Notes: generated by a model from the sequence alone, not told the origin. A stretch of 64,000 bases of DNA from Arthrobacter sp. zg-Y238 (GCF_024385525.1 NZ_JANFLU010000001.1:248001-312000), one strand, 5' to 3'. Numbered from the stretch's first letter, positions 26,331 through 34,397 are shown. Numbers and translations: made by a program.

Positions 26331-27143
26331 TCAGGACATCAGGGCGCCGCCGGACGGCGAGAGCACCTGTCCGGTGTAGTGAGCGCCGGCGTCCGAGGCC
26401 AGGAAGACCAGAGTTCGAGCAATCTCCTCGGGTTCCGCGAGCCGTTTCAGCGGTTGCAGCGCCAGCAGTGCCTGAACATGCTCCTCCCCGGACTGGGTCA
26501 GCAGGGGAGTGTTGATGCCGGCAGGAGCCAGGGCGTTCACCCGGATGCCGAAGGGGGCCAGTTCACCGGCGGTGGTGCGAGTCATCCCGACGACTGCGGC
26601 CTTGGACGCGGGGTAGTACGTGGGCATGGGCAGGCCAACAAGCCCGGCCACCGAGGCGAAGTTGACGACGGCGCCCCCGCCCGCGGCCTTCAGCAGCGGG
26701 ACGGCTGCGCGCAGGCAGTAAAAAGTTCCGTACACATTGATCCGCATGACGCGGTCGAAGTCCTCGTCAGGAATCTCTGTGATGAATTCAGGGCTGAACG
26801 GCTCACCGGCCTTCATGGCGGCCAGCATTCGGTGGTTGATTCCGTCCAACCACTCGGTGGCCTGCCGGTGAGGGGTGTTCACACCGGCCGCGTTGATCAG
26901 CACATCCAATCGGCCCTGCTCGTCTGCCACCCGCTTAAAGGCTGCGGTGACCGCGGCCGAGTCGGCAATGTCAACGGCCAGCCCGGTGGCGTGCGGTTCC
27001 TCGCTGAATTCACGGTCCACGGCGTTCTGGGAGATATCCAGGGCATATACGGTGGCGCCCTCGGCCAGAAAAGCCCGGGCGGCGGCCAGACCCATTCCCG
27101 AGCCGGCTCCGGTAATAACTGCGATCTTGTCCTGCAGGTCCAC
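26331..27143 (-). CDS. Short-chain dehydrogenase/reductase
   Basis: A 270-residue classical SDR. TGAGSGMG binds NAD(P), NAAGVN is the N-A-G motif, and the catalytic Tyr-x-x-x-Lys is YPASK with a preceding Ser in FASVAG. An acidic residue after beta-2 (ALDIS) favours NAD. GTG 27143 follows AGAGGAG; an upstream ATG at 27176 would run through the palindromic operator region. First gene of the SDR-hydrolase-P450 operon; likely oxidises the alcohol produced by the P450, an inference. Confidence 0.9.
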   Translation of the reverse strand: MDLQDKIAVITGAGSGMGLAAARAFLAEGATVYALDISQNAVDREFSEEPHATGLAVDIADSAAVTAAFKRVADEQGRLDVLINAAGVNTPHRQATEWLDGINHRMLAAMKAGEPFSPEFITEIPDEDFDRVMRINVYGTFYCLRAAVPLLKAAGGGAVVNFASVAGLVGLPMPTYYPASKAAVVGMTRTTAGELAPFGIRVNALAPAGINTPLLTQSGEEHVQALLALQPLKRLAEPEEIARTLVFLASDAGAHYTGQVLSPSGGALMS

Positions 27144-27163
27144 GCAAACTCCTCTGACGCTTG

Positions 27164-27180
27164 TGATGTGAACCACATCA
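27164..27180 (-). promoter_or_regulatory. Palindrome over operon -10 and start
   Basis: TGATGTGAACCACATCA is a perfect inverted repeat with 7-bp arms and 3-base spacer. It overlaps the predicted -10 (27177-27182) and transcription start of the P450 operon. Candidate operator. Confidence 0.55.
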
Positions 27181-27205
27181 TGCCAGCTGACTAGACAGGT
27201 GTCTA
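27177..27205 (-). promoter_or_regulatory. Predicted P450 operon promoter
   Basis: On the minus strand TAGACA (27205-27200) and CATGAT (27182-27177) are 17 bases apart, 34 bases before the SDR start. Both flanking palindromes overlap it, which fits repression. Confidence 0.5.
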
Positions 27206-27209
27206 GTCA
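27188..27209 (-). promoter_or_regulatory. Palindrome over operon -35 (TetR-type operator candidate)
   Basis: TGACTAGACA and TGTCTAGTCA form perfect 10-bp arms around a 2-base spacer. The size and symmetry fit TetR-family operators, and it covers the predicted -35 of the SDR-hydrolase-P450 operon. Confidence 0.65.
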
Positions 27210-27225
27210 ATGGTTGCGTTGCTGC

Positions 27226-27735
27226 TCATCCCTGGAGCCGTACCCATACCAGCACCGCATGCGTGGTGTGCACACCGGCGAACAGACCGGCGGCGGCGAG
27301 ATACATCCAGGGCCGGTACCACGGAACAAAACGCAGGGACGAATGCGCGCCGACGCCGGCCAACCAGAGGATCGAGGACCAGGCCGGTGCGGTGAAACCG
27401 GCCAGCGAGGTGCTCCAGCGGCTGTCCGGAGCGGCGATGACGGCGGCCCACGCAGCCGCGTATACGAGGACTCCGGTGGCGTAGAGGCCCCAAACCGGCC
27501 GCTGCCCCCGGAGGGTCAGGGGCATCAGCAGGGGAACGGCAGCAACCAGCATCCGGAGGAGGCTTTCCGCCGCAGCAAGTGCCGCGGGGATCTCCCGCGA
27601 AAACGTGCCATACCCGGCGGGCAGCAGGGGCGTCACGGCGGCATTGAGCAGCAGCAGCGGAAGGACCAGCCAAAACCGGTTTGCCAGCCACCGCTCCCGC
27701 CGGAACAGGGAGGTAGAGGTTTCCACAACCGGCAT
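27226..27735 (-). CDS. Hypothetical membrane protein
   Basis: A 169-residue protein with about five hydrophobic helices (RFWLVLPLLLLNAAVTPLLP; LLRMLVAAVPLLMPL; GLYATGVLVYAAAWAAVIAA; a shorter one; WMYLAAAGLFAGVHTTHAVLVW). No family recognised. ATG 27735 was chosen where conserved-looking membrane sequence begins; the frame is open further. It ends 17 bases before the operator region of the P450 operon and is probably not part of that operon. Confidence 0.6.
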   Translation of the reverse strand: MPVVETSTSLFRRERWLANRFWLVLPLLLLNAAVTPLLPAGYGTFSREIPAALAAAESLLRMLVAAVPLLMPLTLRGQRPVWGLYATGVLVYAAAWAAVIAAPDSRWSTSLAGFTAPAWSSILWLAGVGAHSSLRFVPWYRPWMYLAAAGLFAGVHTTHAVLVWVRLQG

Positions 27736-27998
27736 GCGGTTACGGTATGCCACCCCACACCGGAGCGGAACCCTGGCCTCGATCCTGCTGCAGGCAGTGG
27801 TTGCCCCAGTGGAGACGGCCCTGAAGCAGCGCGCCGGGACGTAGCCTGCACCCCGCTGTCCTCGCTCCAGGGGAGGGTAAAGCGACGGAAACGGTTGAGT
27901 GCCGGGCGGTGCGGCGCAAGACTGTTGGCGTCGGGTGTATCCCCCCGCGTGCACCGAGCCGGCAGGCCGGCGGACTTTGAAAAGACAGGACGGACACC

Positions 27999-28226
27999 AT
28001 GGAGCTAGTTCCGAACAATTCGCTTAAGTGCGCAACGCCGGAGGAAGGGCGGCAACTGGCCGTCAACCTGGCGCTGCAGACCGCCTTCGCCATTCAGCCG
28101 GACGGGCAGGTGGAGCACATCATCCGCGATGCCTATGCCAATAACCCGGACAGCATCATCGCTGCCTCACACGTGGTGGCCACGGAGTTCGCGACCGTTG
28201 CCGCCGCGAACAACTACTGGCGGTAG
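27999..28226 (+). CDS. Small hypothetical protein
   Basis: A 75-residue soluble, acidic protein (MELVPNNSLKCATPEEG to NNYWR) with no recognisable domain. A purine-rich GGACGGAC lies a few bases upstream of the ATG. Codon use looks coding and no longer gene competes for the region. The 260 bases before it hold nothing I can identify. Confidence 0.55.
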   Translation: MELVPNNSLKCATPEEGRQLAVNLALQTAFAIQPDGQVEHIIRDAYANNPDSIIAASHVVATEFATVAAANNYWR

Positions 28227-28265
28227 CCCTTCGGCCAGACCCTCAGGCCGCCCCGCCCCGACCGG

Positions 28266-28742
28266 CTAGGCGTACAGCCGGCTGAGGAACCGGGCGATAA
28301 CGGCCGGGCGCTCCTGGCCCTCGATTTCGATGGTGAGGTCCGCGACCACGTGCAGGCCGTTGCCCTTGACCTCCTGGACATCGGCAATCACGGCGGACAT
28401 CCGGATCCGGGAACCGACCTTCACCGGCGAGGTGAAGCGGACCTTGTCCAGACCGTAGTTGACCTTTGTCTTGACGCCCGTCACGTCAAACAGCTCGCCC
28501 CACATCGGGATCAGCAGCGACAGTGTCAGGAATCCGTGGGCTATCGGGGCGCCGAAGGGGCCGTCCTTGGCCCGCTCCGGATCCACGTGAATCCACTGAT
28601 GGTCATCGGTGGCATCGGCAAACAGGTCTACCTGACCCTGTGTAATCTCGCGGTAAGCCGAGGTGCCGAGGTTCTTGCCGATGAGGTCCTTGACCTCTTC
28701 GAACGCTACGACGGTCTGGGCGGAGGCGGGTGCTTCAGTCAT
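28266..28742 (-). CDS. MaoC family enoyl-CoA hydratase/dehydratase
   Basis: A 158-residue hot-dog fold protein. The catalytic region DLFADATDDHQWIHVDPERAKDGPFGAPIAHGFLTLSLL matches the (R)-hydratase motif with Asp and His. It adds water to a CoA-thioester double bond. Last gene of the MarR-flanked operon, after the acyl-CoA dehydrogenase that would make its substrate. Start at ATG 28742. Confidence 0.92.
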   Translation of the reverse strand: MTEAPASAQTVVAFEEVKDLIGKNLGTSAYREITQGQVDLFADATDDHQWIHVDPERAKDGPFGAPIAHGFLTLSLLIPMWGELFDVTGVKTKVNYGLDKVRFTSPVKVGSRIRMSAVIADVQEVKGNGLHVVADLTIEIEGQERPAVIARFLSRLYA

Positions 28743-28782
28743 GGAAAACTCCTAGGTTGCTGGACGGATACGGCGGAACGTG

Positions 28783-29979
28783 TCAGGCGAAGGCGCTCTT
28801 GCCGGTGACTGCGCGGCCTACGACCAGCGCATTGATTTCGTGGGTTCCCTCGTAGGAATAAACGGCCTCGGCGTCGGCGTGGAAACGGGCGACGTCGGTG
28901 GCCAGGGTGATCCCGTTGCCGCCGACCACTTCGCGGGCCAGGGCAACGGTTTCCCGCATGTGCAGGCTGATCCACATCTTGGCCAGGGCGGAATCCTCAT
29001 CGCGGAAAATCCCTTCCTGCTGGCGCTCCGCGAGGCCTGCCACTAGATTCAGGGACGCGGTGACGTTGCCCAGCATGCGGGCAAGTTTTTCCTGGACCAG
29101 CTGGAAGCTGCCCAGCGACCGGCCGAACTGTTCGCGGCTGCGCACGTACCGCAGGGCAGCTTCGTAGGCTCCGGCCTGGATGCCGGTGGCAATCCAGGCG
29201 ACGTCGGACCGCATGGCCCGCAGCATCGCCGCGACATCCTTGAAGGAGTTCACGTTGCCGAGCCGCCGGGATTCAGGAACACGGACGCCGTCGAGGTAAA
29301 TATCGGCATTCTGCATCATCCGCAGCGACGTTTTGCCGCGGATCTTCTCGAGCCGCACCCCGGGCGCTTCGCGGTCCACGAGGAACCCCTTGACCTGTCC
29401 GTCGGCGCCGTCCCGGGCGAAGACGGCCAGGTAGTCGGCAGTGAACGCCCCGCCTATCCACCGCTTGGCCCCGTCCAGGATCCACTCCTCGCCGTCGCGG
29501 CGTGCCGACGTCGCCAACCCGCCGGCAATGTCCGAACCGTGCTCAGGCTCGGTCAGGCAGAACACGCCGGTCATCTCAAAGGAGGTGATCAACGGGTCCC
29601 ACTGCGCGAACTGCTCCGGCGTTCCGCCTACCCGGCAGGCTGTGCGGAAGAGCCCGGCCTGCGCGGTGTAGTAAGTGGCAAGTGAGGCATCGGTGCGGGC
29701 CAGTTCGAAGATCCGGAAGCCGTGGTAGAGCGCGCGGGGCTCGGCGCCGTCCGCGGTGAGTTCCTGAGGAACCATCAGGTTCAGCTCCCGCAGCGGGCCG
29801 TCCAGTTGGTACGGGAACTCCCCGGCCTCCCAGTATTCCGCCAGCAGCGGCCCGGCGGAGTCCTCCAGGACCCGCCGCAGGCGCCGCAGCGGTGCCTTTT
29901 CCGCCTCGGTCAGGCGCCCCTCAACGTTGAGCGGGTCGCAGTCGGGGTACAGGCGCGGCTCGGTCAGCAACCCGGTCAT
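28783..29979 (-). CDS. Acyl-CoA dehydrogenase (glutaryl-CoA dehydrogenase-like)
   Basis: A 398-residue flavoprotein that introduces a double bond next to the CoA thioester. FCLTEPEHGSDIAGGLATSA and KRWIGGAFTADYLAVFAR are FAD/substrate motifs; the C-terminal YEGTHEINALVVGRAVTG carries the catalytic Glu in the position used by glutaryl-CoA dehydrogenases. ATG overlaps the preceding amidohydrolase stop (ATGA). Substrate unknown. Confidence 0.92.
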   Translation of the reverse strand: MTGLLTEPRLYPDCDPLNVEGRLTEAEKAPLRRLRRVLEDSAGPLLAEYWEAGEFPYQLDGPLRELNLMVPQELTADGAEPRALYHGFRIFELARTDASLATYYTAQAGLFRTACRVGGTPEQFAQWDPLITSFEMTGVFCLTEPEHGSDIAGGLATSARRDGEEWILDGAKRWIGGAFTADYLAVFARDGADGQVKGFLVDREAPGVRLEKIRGKTSLRMMQNADIYLDGVRVPESRRLGNVNSFKDVAAMLRAMRSDVAWIATGIQAGAYEAALRYVRSREQFGRSLGSFQLVQEKLARMLGNVTASLNLVAGLAERQQEGIFRDEDSALAKMWISLHMRETVALAREVVGGNGITLATDVARFHADAEAVYSYEGTHEINALVVGRAVTGKSAFA

Positions 29980-30905
29980 GCGCTTTCCCCTGCGCTGGCA
30001 GCGCCGGCAGCCGCGCCGGCCGCGGTATCCAGCCCGAGCAGGCGCACCGCGTTGTCCTTGAGGATTTTCGGGCGTACTTCATCCTTGAAGCTCTGCTGCT
30101 CGAAGGCACCGAGCCACTTCTGCGGGGTGATCAGCGGATAGTCGGTGCCGAACAGGACCTTGTCCTGCAGCATGGAGTTCGAGGCTCGGACCAGGGACTC
30201 CGGGAAGTACTTCGGCGACCAGCCGGACAGGTCCATCCAGACGTTGGCCTTGTGGGTGGCAATGGAGTTGGCCTCGTCCTGCCACGGCACGGACGGGTGC
30301 GCCATGATGACCTGCAGTTCCGGGAAATCCGCGGCGACGGCGTCGAGCAGCATGGGGTTCGAATACGCAAGCTTGATGCCGTAGCCGCCCGGCAGCCCCG
30401 CCCCCATGCCGTTCTGCCCGGTGTGGAACAGGGCCGGGACGCCCAGGGCGGAAATGGCCTCGTAGATCGGATAAAACTGCTGGTCAGAGGGATCAAAGTT
30501 CTGCAGCGAGGGGTGGAATTTAAAGCCCTTGACGCCGTAGTCCTCCACCAGCATCCGCGCCCGGTCCACGGCGCGGCTGCCCTGCAGCGGATCCACTGAA
30601 CCGAAGGGAATCAGCACGTCATTGTTGCGGGCCGCTCCCTCGGCAATTTCCTCGATGGAGTTCGGTTCGTGCCCCAGCGCGGTGGTGGCATCCACGGTGA
30701 AGACGACGGCGGCCATCCGCCATTCGCGGTACCGCTCGGCGATCGTGTCCAGGGAGGGGCTGCGGTCTTCGGCTTTGAAGTACTTGGCGGAAGCCTCGGT
30801 GAGGGCTGCGGGCAGCGAGGCGTGGCCGTGGTCGGAGCACTCGATGTGCACGTGCATGTCGATGGCGTCCAGGGACGCGAGGTCCAGGCCGTATTCATAG
30901 CGCAT
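29976..30905 (-). CDS. Amidohydrolase family (Amidohydro_2) protein
   Basis: A 309-residue TIM-barrel metal hydrolase. The DMHVHIE motif near residue 16 binds metal; LFHTGQNG, MAHPSVPWQ and LFGTDYPLI supply further His and Asp ligands. Members include decarboxylases and hydratases/hydrolases of aromatic or CoA-linked intermediates. The C-terminus is Ala-rich. It lies between an SDR and an acyl-CoA dehydrogenase, which suggests a ring-fission or carboxyl step in a degradation pathway. Confidence 0.9.
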   Translation of the reverse strand: MRYEYGLDLASLDAIDMHVHIECSDHGHASLPAALTEASAKYFKAEDRSPSLDTIAERYREWRMAAVVFTVDATTALGHEPNSIEEIAEGAARNNDVLIPFGSVDPLQGSRAVDRARMLVEDYGVKGFKFHPSLQNFDPSDQQFYPIYEAISALGVPALFHTGQNGMGAGLPGGYGIKLAYSNPMLLDAVAADFPELQVIMAHPSVPWQDEANSIATHKANVWMDLSGWSPKYFPESLVRASNSMLQDKVLFGTDYPLITPQKWLGAFEQQSFKDEVRPKILKDNAVRLLGLDTAAGAAAGAASAGESA

Positions 30906-30919
30906 AGCGGTTTCCGTCC

Positions 30920-31864
30920 CTACCGGGCCTGCGGTTCAAGTTCTTCGGGCAGCGGAGGCATCTTCTCACCGACGGGCTGGAGGTTTCCCTCGATGAGCGC
31001 CGGGAACTGCTCGCGCAGGGCCTCAAACGTCCAACCGCCCTGACGGTATTCGGTGACCACGGGTACCGGGTGGGAGAAGATCTGCAGTCGGTCGCCGCCG
31101 GCACCGATGACCTGCCCGGTGATCCCAGCCGCGTCGTCGGAGGCCAGATATGCGACCAGCCCGGCGACGTCGGCCGAGGTGCCGAAACCCAGGTCCTTGC
31201 GGAAGAAGTCCGGCATCGGCTCGCCGCGGTGGTCCGCCTCGACGGCGGCGCGGAAGTAGGGGACGGTCTCGGTCATGGCGGTGGCGGCCACGGGAATGAC
31301 GGCGTTGGCGGTGACGCCGGCCTTGCGCATTTCCAGCGCCCACGTGCGGACCATACCCACAATGCCGGCCTTCGCCGCGGCGTAGTTGGTCTGCCCGAAG
31401 TTGCCGTACTGGCCGGTGGGGGAGCCGATGGTGATGATCCGGCCGGCCACGTTGTTTTCCTTGAAGTACCGGTAAGCCTCGCGGGCGCAGGTGAATGTTC
31501 CGCGCAGGTGGACCTGGATCACGAGGTCAAAATCTTCGTCGGTCATCTTCAGGAGCGACTTGTCCCGCAGCACACCCGCGTTGGTGACCATGATGTCCAG
31601 GCGGCCGAAGGCGGCTAGTGCGCCCTCCACCAGGGCGGTGGCGGCTTCAGTGGTGCCCACCGGGGCGACGACGGCGACGGCCCGGCCGCCGGCGGAAGTA
31701 ATCATTTCGACGGCGCGGTCGGCCGTTTCCTGGACCACGTCATTGATGACGACGGCGGCACCCTGGCGGGCGAGTTCGGCGGCGTAGGCCAGTCCGAGGC
31801 CCTGGCCGGAGCCGGTGACGACGGCGACCTTTCCGGCAAGTGCACCAGTGGAATCGTTGGTCAT
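30920..31864 (-). CDS. Short-chain dehydrogenase, FabG/MFE2-like
   Basis: A 314-residue SDR. TGSGQGLGLA binds the cofactor, TNAGVL is the N-A-G motif, and the catalytic residues lie in IGSPTGQYGNFGQTNYAAAK (Ser...Tyr-x-x-x-Lys). The early KVAVVTG and VINDV pattern resembles the 3-hydroxyacyl-CoA dehydrogenase part of peroxisomal multifunctional enzymes. A C-terminal extension of about 50 residues follows the usual fold. ATG 31864 has AAAGGAG upstream. First gene of the operon. Confidence 0.9.
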   Translation of the reverse strand: MTNDSTGALAGKVAVVTGSGQGLGLAYAAELARQGAAVVINDVVQETADRAVEMITSAGGRAVAVVAPVGTTEAATALVEGALAAFGRLDIMVTNAGVLRDKSLLKMTDEDFDLVIQVHLRGTFTCAREAYRYFKENNVAGRIITIGSPTGQYGNFGQTNYAAAKAGIVGMVRTWALEMRKAGVTANAVIPVAATAMTETVPYFRAAVEADHRGEPMPDFFRKDLGFGTSADVAGLVAYLASDDAAGITGQVIGAGGDRLQIFSHPVPVVTEYRQGGWTFEALREQFPALIEGNLQPVGEKMPPLPEELEPQAR

Positions 31865-31931
31865 GGGAAGCTCCTTTGCTTGGGCCAGCCAGCAGGTGGT
31901 GTGACTGCGGCCACGTTGCGGGACTGGATCC

Positions 31932-31961
31932 ATTCCACGGCATACCGTTGAAAAAGTCAAC
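31932..31961 (-). promoter_or_regulatory. Predicted promoter/operator of the SDR-MaoC operon
   Basis: TTGACT (31960-31955) and TGGAAT (31937-31932) on the minus strand are 17 bases apart. An inverted repeat GTTGA-AAAAG-TCAAC (31947-31961) covers the -35, a likely MarR binding site. Confidence 0.5.
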
Positions 31962-31976
31962 AGTTATGATCCTCAT

Positions 31977-32015
31977 TTATTGGAAGCCGCGTCCGTCTCC
32001 TAGGATGGGGTCCTA
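31977..32015 (+). promoter_or_regulatory. Predicted marR promoter with inverted repeat
   Basis: TTATTG (31977-31982) and TAGGAT (32001-32006) are 18 bases apart. TAGGA-TGGGG-TCCTA (32001-32015) is a 5-5-5 repeat like the one on the other promoter and overlaps the -10. Confidence 0.4.
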
Positions 32016-32045
32016 CCGTGCCCCTGCCGAAGGATCAAACACTCC

Positions 32046-32504
32046 ATGAGCACCTCCCCTGACGGCGTTGCCGACGCAGCGCGCTTCGCCGCTACCGATC
32101 TCGGTGCCGAACCCGTGTTCCTGATGGCGCGCGCCGCGTCCATCGGGTCGGCGGAGGCCAACCGACGGCTGGCCGACCTCCGGCTGAAGGTGCGCCACTA
32201 CTCGGTGCTGTCCCTGGCCTGCAGTGGAGCGGCGCCAACGCAGCGGGAGTTGAGCCAGTTCCTGGTGCTGGACCCCAGCCAGATCGTGGCCATCGTGGAC
32301 GAGCTGGAGCGCCGCGGCGCCGTCGAACGCCAGACCGATCCCCGGGACCGCCGCTCAAAGGTCATTGTGCCCACCGAGGATGGGAGGGCCCTCTACGCAC
32401 ACGCGCGGGAGGTGGTGGATGGTGCCACCGAAACCTCGGTGGCGCAGCTCTCCGCCGCCGAGCAGGGCGAACTGCGCCGGCTGCTGCAGAAGGTGGCGTT
32501 CTAG
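32046..32504 (+). CDS. MarR family transcriptional regulator
   Basis: A 152-residue winged-helix regulator. APTQRELSQFLVLDPSQIVAIVDELERRGAVERQTDPRDRRSKVIVPTEDG is the MarR DNA-binding region, including the DPRDRR wing. Divergent from the SDR-amidohydrolase-dehydrogenase-MaoC operon, which it most likely represses and releases on binding a pathway ligand (family habit; inference). Confidence 0.93.
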   Translation: MSTSPDGVADAARFAATDLGAEPVFLMARAASIGSAEANRRLADLRLKVRHYSVLSLACSGAAPTQRELSQFLVLDPSQIVAIVDELERRGAVERQTDPRDRRSKVIVPTEDGRALYAHAREVVDGATETSVAQLSAAEQGELRRLLQKVAF

Positions 32505-32535
32505 GCAGCGCCCCGGCCCCGCAGCACCCTTTCGT

Positions 32536-32557
32536 TATATGCGTCAAGGTGCATATA
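32536..32557. repeat. AT-rich inverted repeat after marR
   Basis: TATATGC and GCATATA arms around an 8-base spacer, in otherwise GC-rich DNA. Could be an operator for the downstream gene or an mRNA end structure. Confidence 0.45.
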
Positions 32558-32692
32558 TGGCGCCCTGCTGGTTCGGAGCCTGCGCCGGCATCTCCGTGCC
32601 GCTGGCCCTCAGCGGCTTTTAAGAATTCTCAAAGAAACAAGTTCGAGGATAGAACTGTCAGCGAACCACTTACGCGGAGGTGAAACAGCACC

Positions 32693-33232
32693 ATGGGTAT
32701 AGGCAGCGGAGCTCGGAAAGTCATCGCATGGGGCGGCGGCGCCCTTGCCGGTGTGGGCCTGCTGGTTGCCAGTTTCTTTGCGGGTACCGCTGTGGCGGAC
32801 AACCCGGAGTTTGAGCAGGCCGGCTCCACCACCCAGGAACAGGACGCCGGGGACAACGAGAGCCGGGATCTGTTCGACGAGCAGGACGAGCAAGACACTC
32901 AGGACGAGCAGGACACCCAGGACGAGGAGGGCCGGGACGCCGACGCCGACGCCGACGGCCGCGACGGTGACCGCCACGGCGACGGACGGGGTCCCGACCG
33001 GGAGGATGCCGAGGGGCCGAACCAGGACCAGGGCACCGACGGCGAGGAGGAACAGGATCCGGACGGCCAAGGTCCCGACCAGAAGGACCAGGACGCCGAG
33101 GAGGGTGAAGGCCGCGACGACGGCGGCCGCCACCACGGCCGGCACCATGACGGCCCCCGCGACGGCGACGGCGGGCCGGATGAGGACCGGGAATCCGAGA
33201 GCGAAAGCGGTGACGGATCGGCCCCAGCGTAG
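32693..33232 (+). CDS. Acidic low-complexity exported/anchored protein
   Basis: A 179-residue protein. Residues 1-35 hold a basic start and one hydrophobic helix (VIAWGGGALAGVGLLVASFFAGTAVA), possibly a signal peptide or anchor. The rest is dominated by Asp, Glu, Gly and Arg, with DEQDTQ-type repeats around residues 60-77 and a short His-rich stretch (GRHHGRHHDG) near the end. The tail should be disordered and extracytoplasmic; cation or wall binding is a guess. GGAGGTGA precedes the ATG, a strong ribosome site. A terminator follows. Confidence 0.75.
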   Translation: MGIGSGARKVIAWGGGALAGVGLLVASFFAGTAVADNPEFEQAGSTTQEQDAGDNESRDLFDEQDEQDTQDEQDTQDEEGRDADADADGRDGDRHGDGRGPDREDAEGPNQDQGTDGEEEQDPDGQGPDQKDQDAEEGEGRDDGGRHHGRHHDGPRDGDGGPDEDRESESESGDGSAPA

Positions 33233-33245
33233 TCCACGCAGCTCG

Positions 33246-33275
33246 AAGGGCCGGGTGCGGTGGCACCCGGACCTT
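33246..33275 (+). terminator. Terminator after acidic protein gene
   Basis: AAGG...CCGGGTGC pairs with GCACCCGG...CCTT around a GGTG loop, then TTGTGT. Confidence 0.65.
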
Positions 33276-33488
33276 TGTGTGTGGAGCAACCGAACAACCA
33301 CATCGAAGCAGTGCGCTCGGGCTCTTCGGAAACCAACGTGCGGTTTTCGGTATCCTGCCGCTCGCTGGAGTGGAACCATGGCAAAAAAGGCCGGTGGACA
33401 AACCGATCAGGAATCAAGAAGCGCCCTCCGTCCGCCCGTCGGTAGCGTGAGGAAACACCGGACAGGACAGCAGCAGGGGAAGCATTCG

Positions 33489-33971
33489 ATGAGTGTCGTA
33501 TCAGCAGCCGTGGACAAGTACGGGGGATCCAGCGGGTCGTTGGAAAACTCCCGCCAGCTGGCGGACCTTGCCCGGCTGCGGCGGGTACGGGACCGGATCG
33601 ACCGCGAGTATGCCAAACCTCTGGACGTCGAAGCACTCGCCCGCGGAGTATTTATGTCCGCCGGCCACCTCAGCCGCCAGTTCCGCCTGGCATACGGGGA
33701 GTCCCCGTATTCGTACCTCATGACCCGGCGCATTGAACGGGCCATGACCCTGCTCCGCTGCAGTACCTGGAGTGTCACTGACGTGTGCTTTGCAGTGGGG
33801 TGCTCCTCGGTGGGTACCTTCAGCACCCGGTTTACCGAGCTGGTGGGGGTCCCGCCGGGAACCTATCGGCGGCTGGCGGCAGAGCAGGGGCTGGAACTGC
33901 CGGGGTGCGTGAGCCGCACGGTGCAAAGACCGATCAGGAAAGGGCGGTTTTCGCCGCCCCGGAGAGGGTGA
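33489..33971 (+). CDS. AraC family regulator, DNA-binding domain only
   Basis: A 160-residue protein consisting of the double helix-turn-helix AraC domain (LDVEALARGVFMSAGHLSRQFRLAYGESPYSYLMTRRIERAMTLL and VTDVCFAVGCSSVGTFSTRFTELVGVPPGTYRR) with short flanks and no ligand domain. ATG 33489 has AGGGGAA upstream. It overlaps or abuts the VOC gene, the common actinobacterial AraC-VOC pair, so it probably controls that gene or its own operon. Confidence 0.9.
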   Translation: MSVVSAAVDKYGGSSGSLENSRQLADLARLRRVRDRIDREYAKPLDVEALARGVFMSAGHLSRQFRLAYGESPYSYLMTRRIERAMTLLRCSTWSVTDVCFAVGCSSVGTFSTRFTELVGVPPGTYRRLAAEQGLELPGCVSRTVQRPIRKGRFSPPRRG

Positions 33972-33976
33972 GTCCG

Positions 33977-34387
33977 ATGGATATCTCCATCAATGCTGTA
34001 TTTCTTCCCCAGACCGATCCCGATGCTTCGCTGGCGTTCTACCGCGATGTGCTGGGCTTCGAAGTGCGCAACGACGTCGGCTACGGCGGCATGCGCTGGA
34101 TTACGGTAGGTCCGCCGGACCAGCCGGGAACCTCCATTGTGCTGGAACCGCCTGCAGCGGACCCGGGAGTCACTGACGCCGAGCGCAGGACCATCGAGGA
34201 AATGATGGCCAAGGGCACCTATGCCGGGATGCTGCTGGCAACGGCCGATCTGGACGCGGCGTTCGAGCGCGCCGTCGCCGGAGGAGCGGAGGTGGTCCAG
34301 GAGCCCATGCAACAGGATTGGGGCGCCCGGGACTGCGCTCTGCGGGACCCGGCCGGCAATCAGCTGCGGATCCAGGAACTGCGGTAG
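33977..34387 (+). CDS. VOC family (glyoxalase-like) protein
   Basis: A 136-residue vicinal-oxygen-chelate fold protein (INAVFLPQTDPDASLAFYRDVLGFEVRNDV; LRDPAGNQLRIQE at the C-terminus with metal-site residues). Could be a dioxygenase-like, glyoxalase-like or drug-binding protein. ATG 33977 lies six bases after the AraC stop; GTG 33968 is an alternative that would overlap it. Confidence 0.88.
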   Translation: MDISINAVFLPQTDPDASLAFYRDVLGFEVRNDVGYGGMRWITVGPPDQPGTSIVLEPPAADPGVTDAERRTIEEMMAKGTYAGMLLATADLDAAFERAVAGGAEVVQEPMQQDWGARDCALRDPAGNQLRIQELR

Positions 34388-34397
34388 GCCTCCGGCA

